From the NCBI GenBank assembly GCA_001949185.1, contig BDGG01000004.1, positions 2,474,278 to 2,538,277 of the forward strand: a DNA stretch of 64,000 nt, written 5' to 3'. Below are positions 10,612-22,700 of the stretch, piece by piece. This DNA is from Ramazzottius varieornatus (Eukaryota > Tardigrada > Eutardigrada > Parachela > Ramazzottiidae). The translations under genes and the position numbers were made by a program. The notes below the pieces were generated by a model. It was not told the origin of the DNA. It saw only the letters and a list, made by a program, of their open reading frames with translations, and did no database searches. The stretch's first letter is position 1. Every line of letters begins with the position of its first letter.

Positions 10612-12271
10612 ATGTCAATCGACGAATGTTATCCGGAAACTCAAGGAACAGCCCAACATTCTGATCAGAACAATCCGCAAAAGGAACTTCTCGAGAGATA
10701 TTTTGCCATGGCGCCTGTCAGACAGTCTTGTGTCGCACTGCAGGACGCGGTAAGAGTCTGAGCCACTGCTGGTTTCTTTGTGACAAGTGACGACCGCAGG
10801 CGTTGTATGTACTTGATGAATTCTGCATTCCTCTTTTTGCTGTACTACTGTACTCTTGATTTTACAGCTGTCGAATTGGACGGCGGAAGATCTGATCAAA
10901 GAAGAAGCAGAATACGGAGCTTTCAACGGCTTCCAGTTGCAGGAGCAACTGCTGAACGCAACCGTTCTGTCGTCTCACCGACAACCAGACTTGTCGTACC
11001 GGAAGAAGTTTCTCAAAATGCTGATGGATCAGGCACCCATAGTTGAAAATAGTTTGTGGCACATGACACGATGTACAACGACTCTTCTGTTGCAGGTGGA
11101 AGCCAAAGGCTGGGAGGTTCTCGAAGAAATTTGGTGCATCTACAGTGAGTTGTGCCGGTGTGAGACGGATGGCGGTGAGGAGGGCGGATACCGCACGTTC
11201 ATCCTGGTTCGCTTATATTGTACAGTACTGTAGTTCTCCGATTGTTGATACATCGCGACGAACGTCCCTTTGAGTGCGCTGAAAGTAACTCGGTTTCTTT
11301 CGTTGTTAGTCTGACACAATAAATGTGTCGCTCATCCATCACCCGCTCCTCATCTCCGACGGTACCACGGGTCTCAGCACCTGGGATGCAGCGTTCCACA
11401 TGGTCGAATGGATAAGTCAGCATCCAGAAATAATGAACCAGAAGTATCAGCGTTAATACTGCTTGAACCTGACTTGAATGAGCAAGCAGGCTTTTAAACA
11501 CAACTATCTTTCGAATAGACGGGTGTTGGAGCTTGGTTGTGGATCTGGTCTGACCGGGATATGTCTCTGCAAGTTAATTGCACCTGCTCAGTATGTGTTT
11601 TCGGACTGTCACAGTGGAGGTAAGTTCATGCTTTGTCGTGACACTGCAAACCTTGAGCTCGTACTCCAGCTCTGTTTGTTATTTCCCATGTAGTTCTCCG
11701 ACAACTGACCAACAATCTCCAAATTAATCAGCTGGTTGGCAGTTCAACAGTCAAAGTGTGCGAACTGGACTGGTTGACAATGATGGAACAAGATTTTTCT
11801 CAACTATTCCCGGATGTCATCTTGGCCTGTGGTAAGTTCATTGCTGTTCGATGGAGCATCTAGTGTATAGGGACTCTTACAACATTGTCGTTATCGTTGA
11901 CTCGTCCTATTGCAGATATCGCTTATGATCCTGATATTATTCAAGCGTTCTTCCGCGTACTATGCATATTCTCGAGACGTTGTGGCTCTTCCCTCAATAT
12001 TTTTGTTGCTTCGAAAAATCGAAGCGCGCGTACTAGCGCTTTCTTCCATGAAACGGCTGGTACGGTTTACCTCCCGCTTTGGTTCTGTGACTGCAACCAC
12101 ATTGCACAGCACCACATTGCACAGCAATGAGACACCCTTGTTTTCGTTTCAGAAAGCTGCGGGTGGAAAGCAGAGCCTCAGAAGATGGACGATGCCCAGT
12201 ATAAAGTTTTCCCGTCTTTTGTTTATGATAGTCAGGACTGTATTATTTTCAACCTGGTAAGATCGCGGTAA
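10612..12271 (+). CDS. EEF2KMT: EEF2KMT / FAM86: elongation factor 2 lysine methyltransferase
   Basis: This family methylates a lysine of translation elongation factor 2 in the cytosol using S-adenosylmethionine. Exons: 10612-10749, 10868-~11040, 11096-11206, 11310-11443, 11519-11619, 11694-11831, 11916-12059 and 12153-12271. The FAM86 N-terminal helical region is present (QKELLERYFAM..., YRKKFLKMLMDQ, EVLEEIWCIY). It is followed by ISDGTTGLSTWDAA, SAM motif I (VLELGCGSGLTG), the FSDCHS acidic block, QLTNNLQIN, FPDVILACDIAYDP and a C-terminal YKVFPSF...IIFNL strand, all in family order. The start codon at 10612 gives an in-frame exon ending at a good GTAAGA donor. Exons 2 and 3 appear to use weak donors (GTTGAA, GTTCGC), chosen because phase and alignment require them. 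The gene ends only 133 bp from the convergent GABA-B receptor stop. Confidence 0.9.
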
Positions 12272-12404
12272 CTTTGTAACAACTACGAGTATTTACTGTA
12301 CTTCTCCATTCGAATTTTCTCGACCAAGCGGAAAGGCACTAGTGTAGAAGATAGTTTTATCAGAAGAAAGGAACTTTTCTATAACAGAAAATTGTTCGAT
12401 TCGC

Positions 12405-15400
12405 TTACTGGTCTTGCGTGGCTGCAGGCGACTGGTTTTCGTCATCTTCTCGAGGTCGATCCACTGGTGCTGTCGAACTTCCTTTCGCGCTCATGGCGAT
12501 GAATTTGTACTTCACCATAGCTTTCCTAAACTTCGCTTTTCCGGAGTGACTAGGAGGCACCGGAGGATCGTCTGATGAATTCTGCACAATGAGCGTAATA
12601 TTGCCTTGGTCCGTTTCCATTAGGAGGGTACTTGGTACTTCTGCGGTATCCGATTTCTCTTCGTCTTTCTGGATGGAAGGTTTTCTGAAAAACGTATGGC
12701 CAAATCGTACGTGACGACCATCAGCACGTGGAACTTTGAGGTGCGCGAACTGCCTCCTCACTATAATGTCTGGGTCGATGAAGTATTCCGGAAGCAAACT
12801 GATGACCGAGTCACTGGGCCGAATGTAGGGCGTTATCGGCTGAGATAACAAACTGGTCAGGCGCGACATCTCCACTTCCATGTGGATGAGATCTTGCTTG
12901 TACATCCGGTTCTGAGCTTCGGCTCTGTCGTATTTCTCTCTTGGATCACAGGTGGCTAGTCGTACAGTGTTGCTCTCCATCTTGAGTCCGCTACCTATCA
13001 GTATTGGATCCTTACCCATTTGCTGGGTGGCCGCGATTAGCTTTGGAACAAACAGGAAGCAGAGGGTTCCGGTTGTCGCCACAATACACAGGCTTGATGT
13101 GAGGATGTAGCGTAAGTTTTGGTCCTCCGAGATGAGCTGGTTTATGGCAAAGGCAATAGCGGAAAATATAACAACGTTGTAGATGGAAAGTCCCACCGCG
13201 TGCGAATCATTCAGGGCGGGAATCTGCAAGAACGAGCGATATGCTGGAGTTCGTTCAACGAATGAACCTGCATACCTTGACATTACGGGTCTCCAATGTG
13301 AGAAAAATACCGGCTAGTAACATTAGCCCCTTGTAGAAGTACATGACTGGTAACCATATTGTTCCCATAAACTGACTGGAGCACACTTCCACGTCCCTGA
13401 TGTAGACTGTATCCAGGTCGATGTGCGAATGCAGTGCGGGTAAACGCCGAAGTTGAACGTCCACGGGATCAGTCAGATACCATATCAGCTGAAAGGCGAT
13501 GTCGGTGCAAAACAGCAGTGCTACGCCGGCGAGAAGCTGGTTGTCTCGCAGAAGCTGAAAAGGAGAGTTTTAGTCATGACTGATTATGCGCTGTCCCAAT
13601 ACTATTATGCGGTAATATGCGCGATCTAACCCTGCTTTTGATGACTCCACGCGACGCTCTACGGAAAATTCGATGGACGCGGAATGTCTTTAGAAACAAA
13701 GAACCAAAAGCCACAGAAAATCCGCTGGATAGGAGGAATATCCGGATCTGGCAAATGGCATGCATGTGCAGATGACTTTGCGTCAGTCCATAGTCCACCC
13801 CAAACGCAATGACGGACCCGTATACCAGACAACACCCAATGGCGGTAGTGTTGTTCAGCTTTGGGCTACTCAGCTTTATGAACCTACAAAAAACCATCCG
13901 TGGGTGGGAAATATAAGGAGGATATAATACGTGGGCTCGAGCCCATAAAGCGAGACCGTACTTGTGGTTGCGGAAACGAAAATTGAAGCAGAGGAACGTC
14001 AGCGACAGGGAAATGCCGAAGCAGGAAACAATAGTCACTCCCACGAATGTGTGTAGGTCGATGCTTTCGATCCCATGCTGGAACACATCGATAAGCACTT
14101 TGTCATAACTGAAGTTAAAGATGAGTGCAGAAGAGGAGGCTCTCAGAGAGGGGGTTAATTATACCAAGCTTTTCCTCCGGTCGACTGGAATCTTGCTTTG
14201 ACCTAAACGAAACAAAATACGCTCGAGTATGACAGCGTGGAGCGTACAAAAGCTGTCAGATGTCGACCAACCTCGCCACGAGACTGAAAGGCATCTGGAG
14301 CAGTTGAAAGAAAGATAGTGGCTCTCGGCTTGATATACGGCCACAACCCGAAACTCTTTCTCGACATATTGCCGGAATACCGAGTTCCCTACACGATCGC
14401 CTCCGACAAACGATACTGGGCCCGAGACACCCGAAAACTCCAGTCTTGAAAGGGTATGGATAAGCTTGTCAGGAACGAGGCTTGAGGCTCCTATCGATGG
14501 AAGGGAGTTTCGAACCGTATAGGCGACTGCGAAGACGGCATCGAATGCCAAGGCTTCGGACGAGTATGTGCCACTAATGGACGGATATCCAAGAAGATCC
14601 ACGAAGTCTTCACGGCTCTGTGGAAAAATTCAGTAGTTTAAACTTAGCAGAACGTACAATGGGCTCACACGCTGGTTGGCGAAAACATTTTCCGTAGAGA
14701 AAACGGGTTCTCACAATTCCGGCAGTAAATCCGGGGGTCACTTCGGAAGCGCCACCTGTCGCCACCGTCACGGACAAGTAACCTTCGATGGCCTCCTCGA
14801 GTTCCTCGTTTGAGCAGTCTGAGTTCTCTCTTTGGTCTAACCACCAATTGCTGGGGAATGAGCCAGGAATCAGCCAAACATATCGTGGTCCATACAGTTG
14901 AATTCGATAAGCTTGGCAAAACACCTTGCGAGCAAACTGGGCGGAAAAAGCGCCGATAATGATCCGTATATCCTTCTCCTGAAATTTGGCAAGCATGACT
15001 TATCCGTGATTCGTAAATTCCTTTCTAAAGAAAAAACATGGTAATCCTTTCTGGTGTGTGTTCCTTACATGCCTTGAGAAGTGTTAGGTGATCCTTGATC
15101 TTCGACTCGCCGATGCTTCCAGTCGCTACGAACGTAATATCGTGGTGCGTCCCAAAGACACGAACCAGCTCATTCATAGCGAGCGCGTACGATTCCGTGT
15201 TTTCGTTCAGCGTACCCACATGCCTCCAGCCATGGTGCTTGAGAAAGGCAGCCCGAGCATGGTTGTGAGACTGGTCGGGAGCCACGGTGCGGAAGAAAGA
15301 TGGGAACGCGCTACGATCGCTCAAAGAGGGCGAGGTGGCTCCAGCCGATATCTATGAAGCATAGTTATTGACATTCCAATTATTGAGCGCGAACATGGGA

Positions 15401-17697
15401 ATGTTGGCACTTACCTGTAGCATGGACCAATACTGGGAGGCTCGGGCAATTTCGATTGCCACTTCATCGTCGGAAGGGCCAAGGATAAAGTGAAATTTTG
15501 GTCGGTTGTGCACAGCATCCAGAAATGCATGGATGGCACGACCAGGATCGCACTACATAATAACTTAGCTACCGTAATCACGTCGATGAAGTAATGAATA
15601 GAATCCCCAGGCTCCTGCTCAGTGTGTTTTCGAAACAAATTATCTCCTGACGTTTCATTTTCACCCGTCTACAGTGCTAGTGTGTTTGTAAAGAATTTAG
15701 CTCCTGGATAATGGCGTTTTTTCCCAGTTTATGCTAATCGCTCAAGTATCCCTGTCGGTCACGCTCCGTTAGCTGGGCGTCACGAGGCGCTAACCGTGAC
15801 AAAGTTGCATCCTATATTCGTTTAATATGAATAGCACAGTGTGAGGAAGTTGGACATCTGACTGATATGGATTTTCTCCTTTGCACTGATTATATGCGGA
15901 AGAGAACCCAAACCCCCGTGCAGTAATTGATTTCAACCCGGAAGAAGTAACATCGATTATTTGAGTTTGGTTATTACCGCATCTCCGACGTTCGAATGTT
16001 AGTCTACGGAAGCGCGCAGGCAGTCGGTTCCTCCTTAGCCATTGAGGGATAACGATCTTAGGAATCGATCAATCGCGCAGATAGATAAAACGAAAGTGGT
16101 GACTACTGTACTTTCATTAGATGGCATTTATGAAGGACCCTGTTTACTTTGCTCAATGCAGCATGTATGATTTGTATAATAAAGCAAAGCTTCCAAAGTG
16201 GAAAGAGGCACGTTTATTTGACAGTCAAGAAATATTGTGAGCCGACAACAAAAACGCCAAGGCGGCGAAGTCCTAAACCAGACAGTGCCTCGATGGTTCG
16301 ACAAATATTTACTGAACTCAAAACATAACTTCCTGCTATACCATCTTTTTCTAATTATTTCTACGATTGGAAAATTCTGGCTTCTGACTGCGCCCCCATA
16401 TTGGTAATCGGTCATCGCGTCCTCAGGGCAGTACGACTGTGCGGTTGTTCCGGCTCCTCATTTTTCATCCCAGGTTTCGCTCATGATTATAATGTTTAAG
16501 GCTTAAGAATGCTCGAGGAAGAAAAGTTTATAACGTTCCTTCTCCCACGGAAAAAAATCGGTCAATCCTACCCAAAAACATCCCCCAAACAATAGTCTTG
16601 CTAACGTCACCCCCAAGTTCCCCATAGGAAACGAGATCCAGCGATCTCCTGACCGGAACCCAGACCCATGAAAAAATACGTATCAACCCTTGAACAAAAG
16701 CAACCCTAGGAAAGCTTGAACAGTCCCAGTGTCTCGAGTTAGGCTCTTGATTAAGCCTGAAGTTACACAGCCTGCTGCGGTAACACCCATCCCCTCGAGC
16801 ATCGAGCCAGGAGACGGTTAGATATATCGTGTCATACACAATGTGTGTGTTTTCGTTTGCCTTTGAGAACCTTTACTCCAAATTTCAGACTATCCATCCT
16901 TCGCCAAATCGTGGCGAACCCTTAACATATGAGAGCAATTATAATTGTGGAAGGTGTAAGTCATAGTGTTGGATCCTTGACACTGGCGAACCGAATCAAT
17001 TGACCGGAAGTACCGAGTCTCTTTCATGCTTCTTAATCTAATTTAGAAAGACATTGATGCTTTCAAGGGCTGTTTGTAAGAATCGGATAACTGTCATCTG
17101 AGCCTAATAAATCACTGCTGGCGTGAGACGGGAGATTGCCCATGTTTCGCGTTACGCCCGTTGTGTCATCATTCAACCAGCGACCTGCTGCCTGCTCACT
17201 GAGCCCGGGCCGGTGTCGAGAGTTCTCTGTTTTCGCGGGTTGCGGCATGACAAGAACATCGATATCTCTCATCCCTCAGTCCACAAAAAATCTATTTGCT
17301 TCAAACAAAATCTGATATTGTCTGGATGATGTAAGACGACTTACTACACAGTACCGACGAAGTCAGAAAAATTGTTTCGCCACACGAATTCCACTGTACA
17401 GTAGCCTACCATAGTATCGTTATAGAACAACTGCAGCCGGTATCCGGGGATTATTCCGAGTTGGTTGATCATTTGCACCGCTAACTGGGCGGCTTGAAGT
17501 TCCAGACGCCCGTTCTGCGCGAGCTCGCAAGACGAAAGTTCGAATAATCCAAAGAGATGAAGTACTTTTTCTTCGGGGAGACCAGCAGGATCCCCAGGCG
17601 TCAGCGAGGCTAATGACACTAACAAGGAGCTGACCAACAAAAAGAAAGTGTTTTTGTCCGTCCGCATCGACGACCAAGTATTGGGAGGCAGTAGCAT
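12405..17697 (-). CDS. GABBR2: GABA-B receptor subunit 2-like (class C GPCR)
   Basis: GABA-B receptors are heterodimeric class C GPCRs; subunit 2 couples to Gi/o. Exons on the minus strand: 17410-17697 (signal peptide, start of Venus-flytrap domain), 15415-15552, ~15070-15351, 14658-14978, 14272-14617, ~14165-14202, 13962-~14098 (TM1), 13631-13883 (TM2-3), 13276-13554 (TM4-5) and 12405-13223 (TM6-7, tail). Key blocks: CDPGRAIHAF, FPSFFRTVAPD, DIRIIIGAFSAQFARKVFCQA, YVWLIPGS, IKLSSPKLNN, FRVHRIF, KGLML, and ETRNVK spliced to IPALNDS. The last joined motif is diagnostic of the R2 rather than R1 subfamily. A leucine-rich heptad stretch after TM7 (HMEVEMSRLTSLL) could be the dimerising coiled coil. 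Two joins are uncertain: exon 3/4 needs either a GC donor or an AAG acceptor, and exon 6/7 phases do not agree cleanly. Intron 1 is 1.9 kb. Confidence 0.92.
15553..17409 (-). other. Large first intron of GABBR2-like gene
   Basis: This 1.86-kb interval lies between the signal-peptide exon and the CDPGRAIHAF exon. ORFs here are short and without recognised domains. I see no mobile element or RNA gene in it. Confidence 0.65.
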
Positions 17698-18222
17698 TCC
17701 ACGGAGAGCTGTTTTCTAAGCGGCGAACCGAAAGTTTCTCTCATGGATGAAATCGGGAAGTGCTGCCTTGAACGATCATGTAGCTCTTCAACAGGAGCCT
17801 GTTTTCAGAAACCTTTCAGAAATTAAGTATCCAATAAACCAAAATATGTTCCCGCTCGATCAACTTGTCTCATCCCAATTATCTACGCTGCCGACAAAAT
17901 AATACACAACCCCATGATGGTAGAATTTCCAACGACCTTTTCACTGCCTAAGGTGATTCTGAGTACTCGTACGCCGCAAGAAACGAAGACGAGATCATAA
18001 AAACATCTCCTTATCCAGTAAGTCTGTTACCCACGGCCATTCTGGACCCCGCATTCGATATCGGTTTGCAAAAAGGCATATCCGGGAGAGGGAAATATTC
18101 ACTGTACTACTATGGGGCGCTACGCCCACTACGAGTGTGTCTGCGCCAGACTATAGCTCACTACGTCACCTTCGATCCATGCAGTACGTTACCAACGCAC
18201 GACATACCAAATGCGACCCGCT

Positions 18223-18242
18223 TACACACACACACACACACA
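18223..18242. repeat. (AC)n microsatellite
   Basis: About ten uninterrupted AC dinucleotide units. Confidence 0.9.
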
Positions 18243-18766
18243 AATAATAATTCAAAGAAAGATGGTTTTTCGGGCTATAAACGAAGCGGGCCACATGTTC
18301 GATATGCCTATACCTCCGAGGCTCTGCCAAAGGAAGAACGGCAAGGAGAGAATTCCTCAGAGACCTCCGCGTCTTTCCCATCTGCTGTCCCTTTCGGTTC
18401 TGCTTTTGGCAGATGGAACCTGTCGCATCGTACTCTACAAATCCAACATGCCCGACAGAATTGATCTTACAGAGAACTTATGTTGATTTTGTAAGCTGAC
18501 GCCGTGTGAAACCACTGGCTGACAGTGACAGATGGTCCCTTGGAAGTTGCATTCAGGTCCAACTTCCCTCGAAACATTCCATCAAGGTACAGCCTGCCTG
18601 GTACCCACCACTTCAGCAAGAACATGTTCAAACGTAGGATCAGTTAACCTGCGCTGCGCTAGCAGAAAAAGCGCGAACGGTTTAAACGTCAATCTTAGCA
18701 GCGAAGTCAAACGATCTGAGAAAAACAGTAATTTGTGGTAGGCTTATGCTGCGAACAATTCTAAAA

Positions 18767-19592
18767 AAGGTGAAGGCCCCCTCTCACCACCGATCGGTTC
18801 ACCTCACCACCGATTGTAATTGACACACCACCGATGGTCTCCCCTCACCAACAACATTTAAAATGTTGACACCATCCACGGCTCATCGCACCGCCACTCA
18901 GAAATATATTTCGTCTGGTAGTGACCGATACACCACCAAGAACACTACTGGGAGAATACAACAACGAGTGGTGTGACAGAGCACTCACAGAAGTACCACA
19001 GTGTACACACTCATTTGGACAGATACAACTACTCATGAACGACGATTTCCGGGACGATCCTGCGATCGACGTTGGGTGGTGGCTCCGGTGCCCAATGCGC
19101 CAAACACGCCACCGCATCGTCCGGTGAAACAAACGTAAAGTTGTCTTGGTAGTTTAGAGGAACTCAAGCGGCTGGGTGCCCGGGTTTACGCTTCACCTCA
19201 GTTACTCTCTTAGCGCTAAAACTCGAGATCACCCAGCTCCGCAGACTTTGCCAGAGAAAGATGCCTCTCTGGGATGGAAAAAAACATCGTAAGGCTATCA
19301 CAGCATTTGGATCTGTCATTTTGTATGTTCAGAACTGACAACGCACTTGCGTCTACAACTTTCCCGCAAACCTCCAGCTCATATCTGGACCTTCTGTAAC
19401 GATAGTGATATGTACTCCACCACCGGGTGGACTAGTGGTAAACTCGTAATTTCCTGGCTGATCTCACCACATCTCATCTAACCAAAGAATTAGTTAGAAG
19501 TGGTGAGAGGAGTCCATCGGTTGTGTGCCAATCAAAACCGGTGGTGAGGTGAACCGATCGGTGGTGTCGGTGGTGAGAGGAGCCCTCACCTT
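18767..19592. mobile_element. MITE-like non-autonomous DNA transposon, 826 bp, about 85-bp terminal inverted repeats
   Basis: The left end (AAGGTGAAGGCCCCCTCTCA...) is matched at the right end by an inverted copy ending ...GAGCCCTCACCTT. Both ends share internal blocks in the same order: CTCACCACCGAT, GATCGGTTCACCTCACCACCG, ACAC(A/C)ACCGATGG and CTC.CCTCACCA. Immediate flanks are TAAAA on both sides (18762-18766 and 19593-19597), a likely 5-bp target-site duplication. The interior has no transposase-like ORF, so the element would depend on another copy for movement. The multiple CACCACCGAT units inside each end form sub-repeats. The transposon superfamily cannot be assigned from sequence alone. 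Confidence 0.8.
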
Positions 19593-19759
19593 TAAAACAT
19601 CTTGCGGAGCGGTAAAACTATGATTTCAAATTAATGTGCATTCGAAATAACCGAAGCTTAGCTTCCCCCGAGCTTCTGACCAGCAGGCTTCAAGTTGAAA
19701 AAGACTGGAGTTCGCATTTATTAAGAAATGTCTAACCTGCCGAGCAGTTTTCAACGAAC

Positions 19760-22700
19760 TCAAGTGCGGTCGACTGCCGATTCCATAAACTTTAAAAATC
19801 CGCCGAGGAGACTGCCAGAGTAGGGGAGTTTGCGGTGTTTCGGATAGAGGTTTCGTGGAGCACAGAAAGGACCCTTCCTTCGGACAGAGTCGTAGTAGCA
19901 GAATCTAACACAAAACCGATCGTAAGATTGTGTTTTGCATTCACCTCATACGAAAATTCTGGCTACTCACGGAAGACGCAGTACATAATACATGTTGGCT
20001 TCCAGGATCACGGGCATCTCAACGCCAGGAGAAAACGTCGGAGTACCTCGCCCCACCTTTACTTTGGGCAGTATCGCCAGCTGCATTGGATCTTTCGGCG
20101 TGATGACATGGATACGCATGAGCTGCGCAATGAACTGCTTATTCTCGCTGGCTGTAGTATTCCTGCAGCGTAAGAAAGATAATTAACACCAATGAGCATC
20201 TGGAATCTGCTATCACCTGCTTCTGAGCTAGTCACTGTCTCAGAAAGCTGCAAAAACTCAGACTAAAGCCTCGACTGTACTTGCAAGGACATCGTAGAAA
20301 CAGGGGAGCACCGTTCCGCAAGAGATCTTCCACTATGGCCTACAAATGGAACATCAAACAGAAAGACCACAATAACTACATGAAAACTCGTAGATGAGAG
20401 AAACGAACTCGGAATTCGAACGACTGCGTTTCCCGGCTTAGTAGATATAGTGATGGAGGTTACCTGGACGTCATCTTCTTTGCCCTCAGCCGACAAGTCA
20501 GCGATCTCTTTGCTTTTGTAGATGAAACGGTGTCCTTTTGGGCATTCGTAATCCAATCCGAAGAATATCAGACTATGCCATGGTCGGGGTTCGACTGAAA
20601 CATGCAAGAACGTTATATCCATGATTACGAACTTTGAACTTTCATCGACAATGCAATCCTGACGAATTCGTCGTCAGTTAACCCACTTGTCTGAACCCGG
20701 GAAGGACGGTTTGGAATATTTTGAGCAATCTTGTGTGGGCGAGTCAGCTGGATCTCCGCATCGCATGGGATGAGGTGGTGGTATAAATTCAGGAAATCCG
20801 CTTGGATATGATGCTCAAGTCCTGTAGTAATCACGAAGCGATACAACAATTCGCTATAAGAATCATTCGAAACAAACGGAGTGGTAATTCAGAAGTATCT
20901 GGTGGCATATAGCGTGCGAGTTTGACGTACCATAGGAGTGTCGATAGCGGTTAGCTGGACCTAAGCCATGAATGACCCAGGACGATATCCGTGGCACAGT
21001 ATCAAACGACATCCCGACTTGAAACATGAGCGGAGAAGACACCTTCAAGGCTATGAGAAGGATAGCTGATGAAATTCAAAAGCAGGAAAGAAGGAAAAGC
21101 AGCACGAACGGGAAACCTTGTTTCGGAGGTTGTTCCGGAGGAGCTTCGACGGCGACCGGCTGGCTCTTCTCTTTGTCCGTATGTGTCACCGTTGCGGACA
21201 GCTCAGGAAATGAGTCACGGCGCTTGATGGCGATGGGTTCCACCTTCTTCTCTTCGGTACCCTTCTTATCTTTGCGATTAGCTGTGCGGGAAGAAAAGTC
21301 AATACGTGATTCAAGGAGCGAGCAGCACTTGAAGTCCATCGTCTCGTAGAAAAGCTCATTGGCTTCCTACAACAGCACTCTCAGACCAAGGCTATGATGA
21401 AACTGGTAAATCAAATTGGCCGAGGTTTATCTTACTCTGACGTTGAAGGGATCAGGTCGCTGATGGGCAGTTTTACCGCAACTGCAGAACGATATGTAGC
21501 TGACGCGTGACTGGTGATACAGTACTGGTAGACGAGCTTTTTTGGAGTTGCGTGCAACCTTGGTTTGCTGATGTGGTGTCAGATGAACCTGTGATGGGAT
21601 GTGTCAGATGAATTCTCAGTGCAAGTACCTAGTATGTACTGTAATTATGTGTAGACACGAAAATTAGTCGTACCTGCTTGACACACGGAGATCCAAGTAT
21701 ACTATGCGCTGAGCATTGACGACGAGCATACACATGGTCAGATATGAAAGACGTCAGCACAATTCCGTAATTCTTGGTTGCGGGACCACGAGCGAACTGC
21801 ATGTAGGAATATATTCCGTATGAAATCTGGAAAGTAAAGTCAGTACTGTTGGAAACAGCGAAGTTCCGACCATAGGCTCAAGTTCGCACCTGCTGAGTTC
21901 CCGGTTCGTCGCTTCGCACTTCGAAATTATTAATCGAGAAGGCGGCGACAGACTTGGAATACTTTCGGCTGATCGACATCGTAGTACCAAGTTTGGCGTC
22001 CAACAGATACCGGAACTCTTCTCCACTGTACAAGAGACTGTGAAGTTGAATTGCAGCAGCGAACCACTCTGCCAACGGAGGTTTCTAGAGAGAAAATCGG
22101 ATCGTACAATGAAACACGTCGTTAGCATTGAACGTCTCACTCACACAAAAGTGCGATGGCCAGGGAAATCCTGCGGGTCGAAGTCCGGCGGATACGCTGT
22201 TGCTGTTCACAATATCGGCCACGCAAGCTTTGAGCATAGTTCCGAATGGGTCCTCGAGATGAGGTTCTCGCATGCCCAGAGCGAACTGTGCTGTGTCCTT
22301 GTCTCCAGTTTCCCTCACACTGTCTTTCTGCGGGAACGCAGATGGATTGTTTTCGGGAACGAAGACAACAGTTTCTCTGTTCGCTGACAAAAAACACAAC
22401 CCGGAAGACCTGCAAGAAACGATCACGACAACATCAGAGAACGTTTTCTAATAAGAGTTCATGTGCCAGGATCAAAACTGAATACTCTATGGCAGCCACT
22501 CACCAGTGGCGATTGATTCATTCCGTAACACTTACCGTGGGATGGAAATCAGCCGACATTTCTTGAGTATGGTATAAACTCGAACGGCTGCGTCCTTCTC
22601 GACCTCTTGCACCTGAGTAGATTACCTTCCCCATGTTTATTCTACAGCGTTGAAAATGCATCCCTTCCAGTGGCCACGCGACGTTAGTTACCATTGACCG

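Larger units (their letters stand above)
17698..19759. other. Gene-free interval upstream of GABBR2 and downstream of SMG8
   Basis: About 2 kb holding the GABBR2-like promoter and 5' UTR, the SMG8 3' UTR, a CA microsatellite and an 826-bp inverted-repeat element. No conserved coding block was found; the 132-codon + ORF at 18066-18464 runs through the microsatellite and looks spurious. Confidence 0.6.

Noticed and set aside
18845-19132. 95-codon ORF inside the MITE considered as a transposase remnant
   Set aside because: No DDE or other transposase signature; composition follows the element's own repeats.
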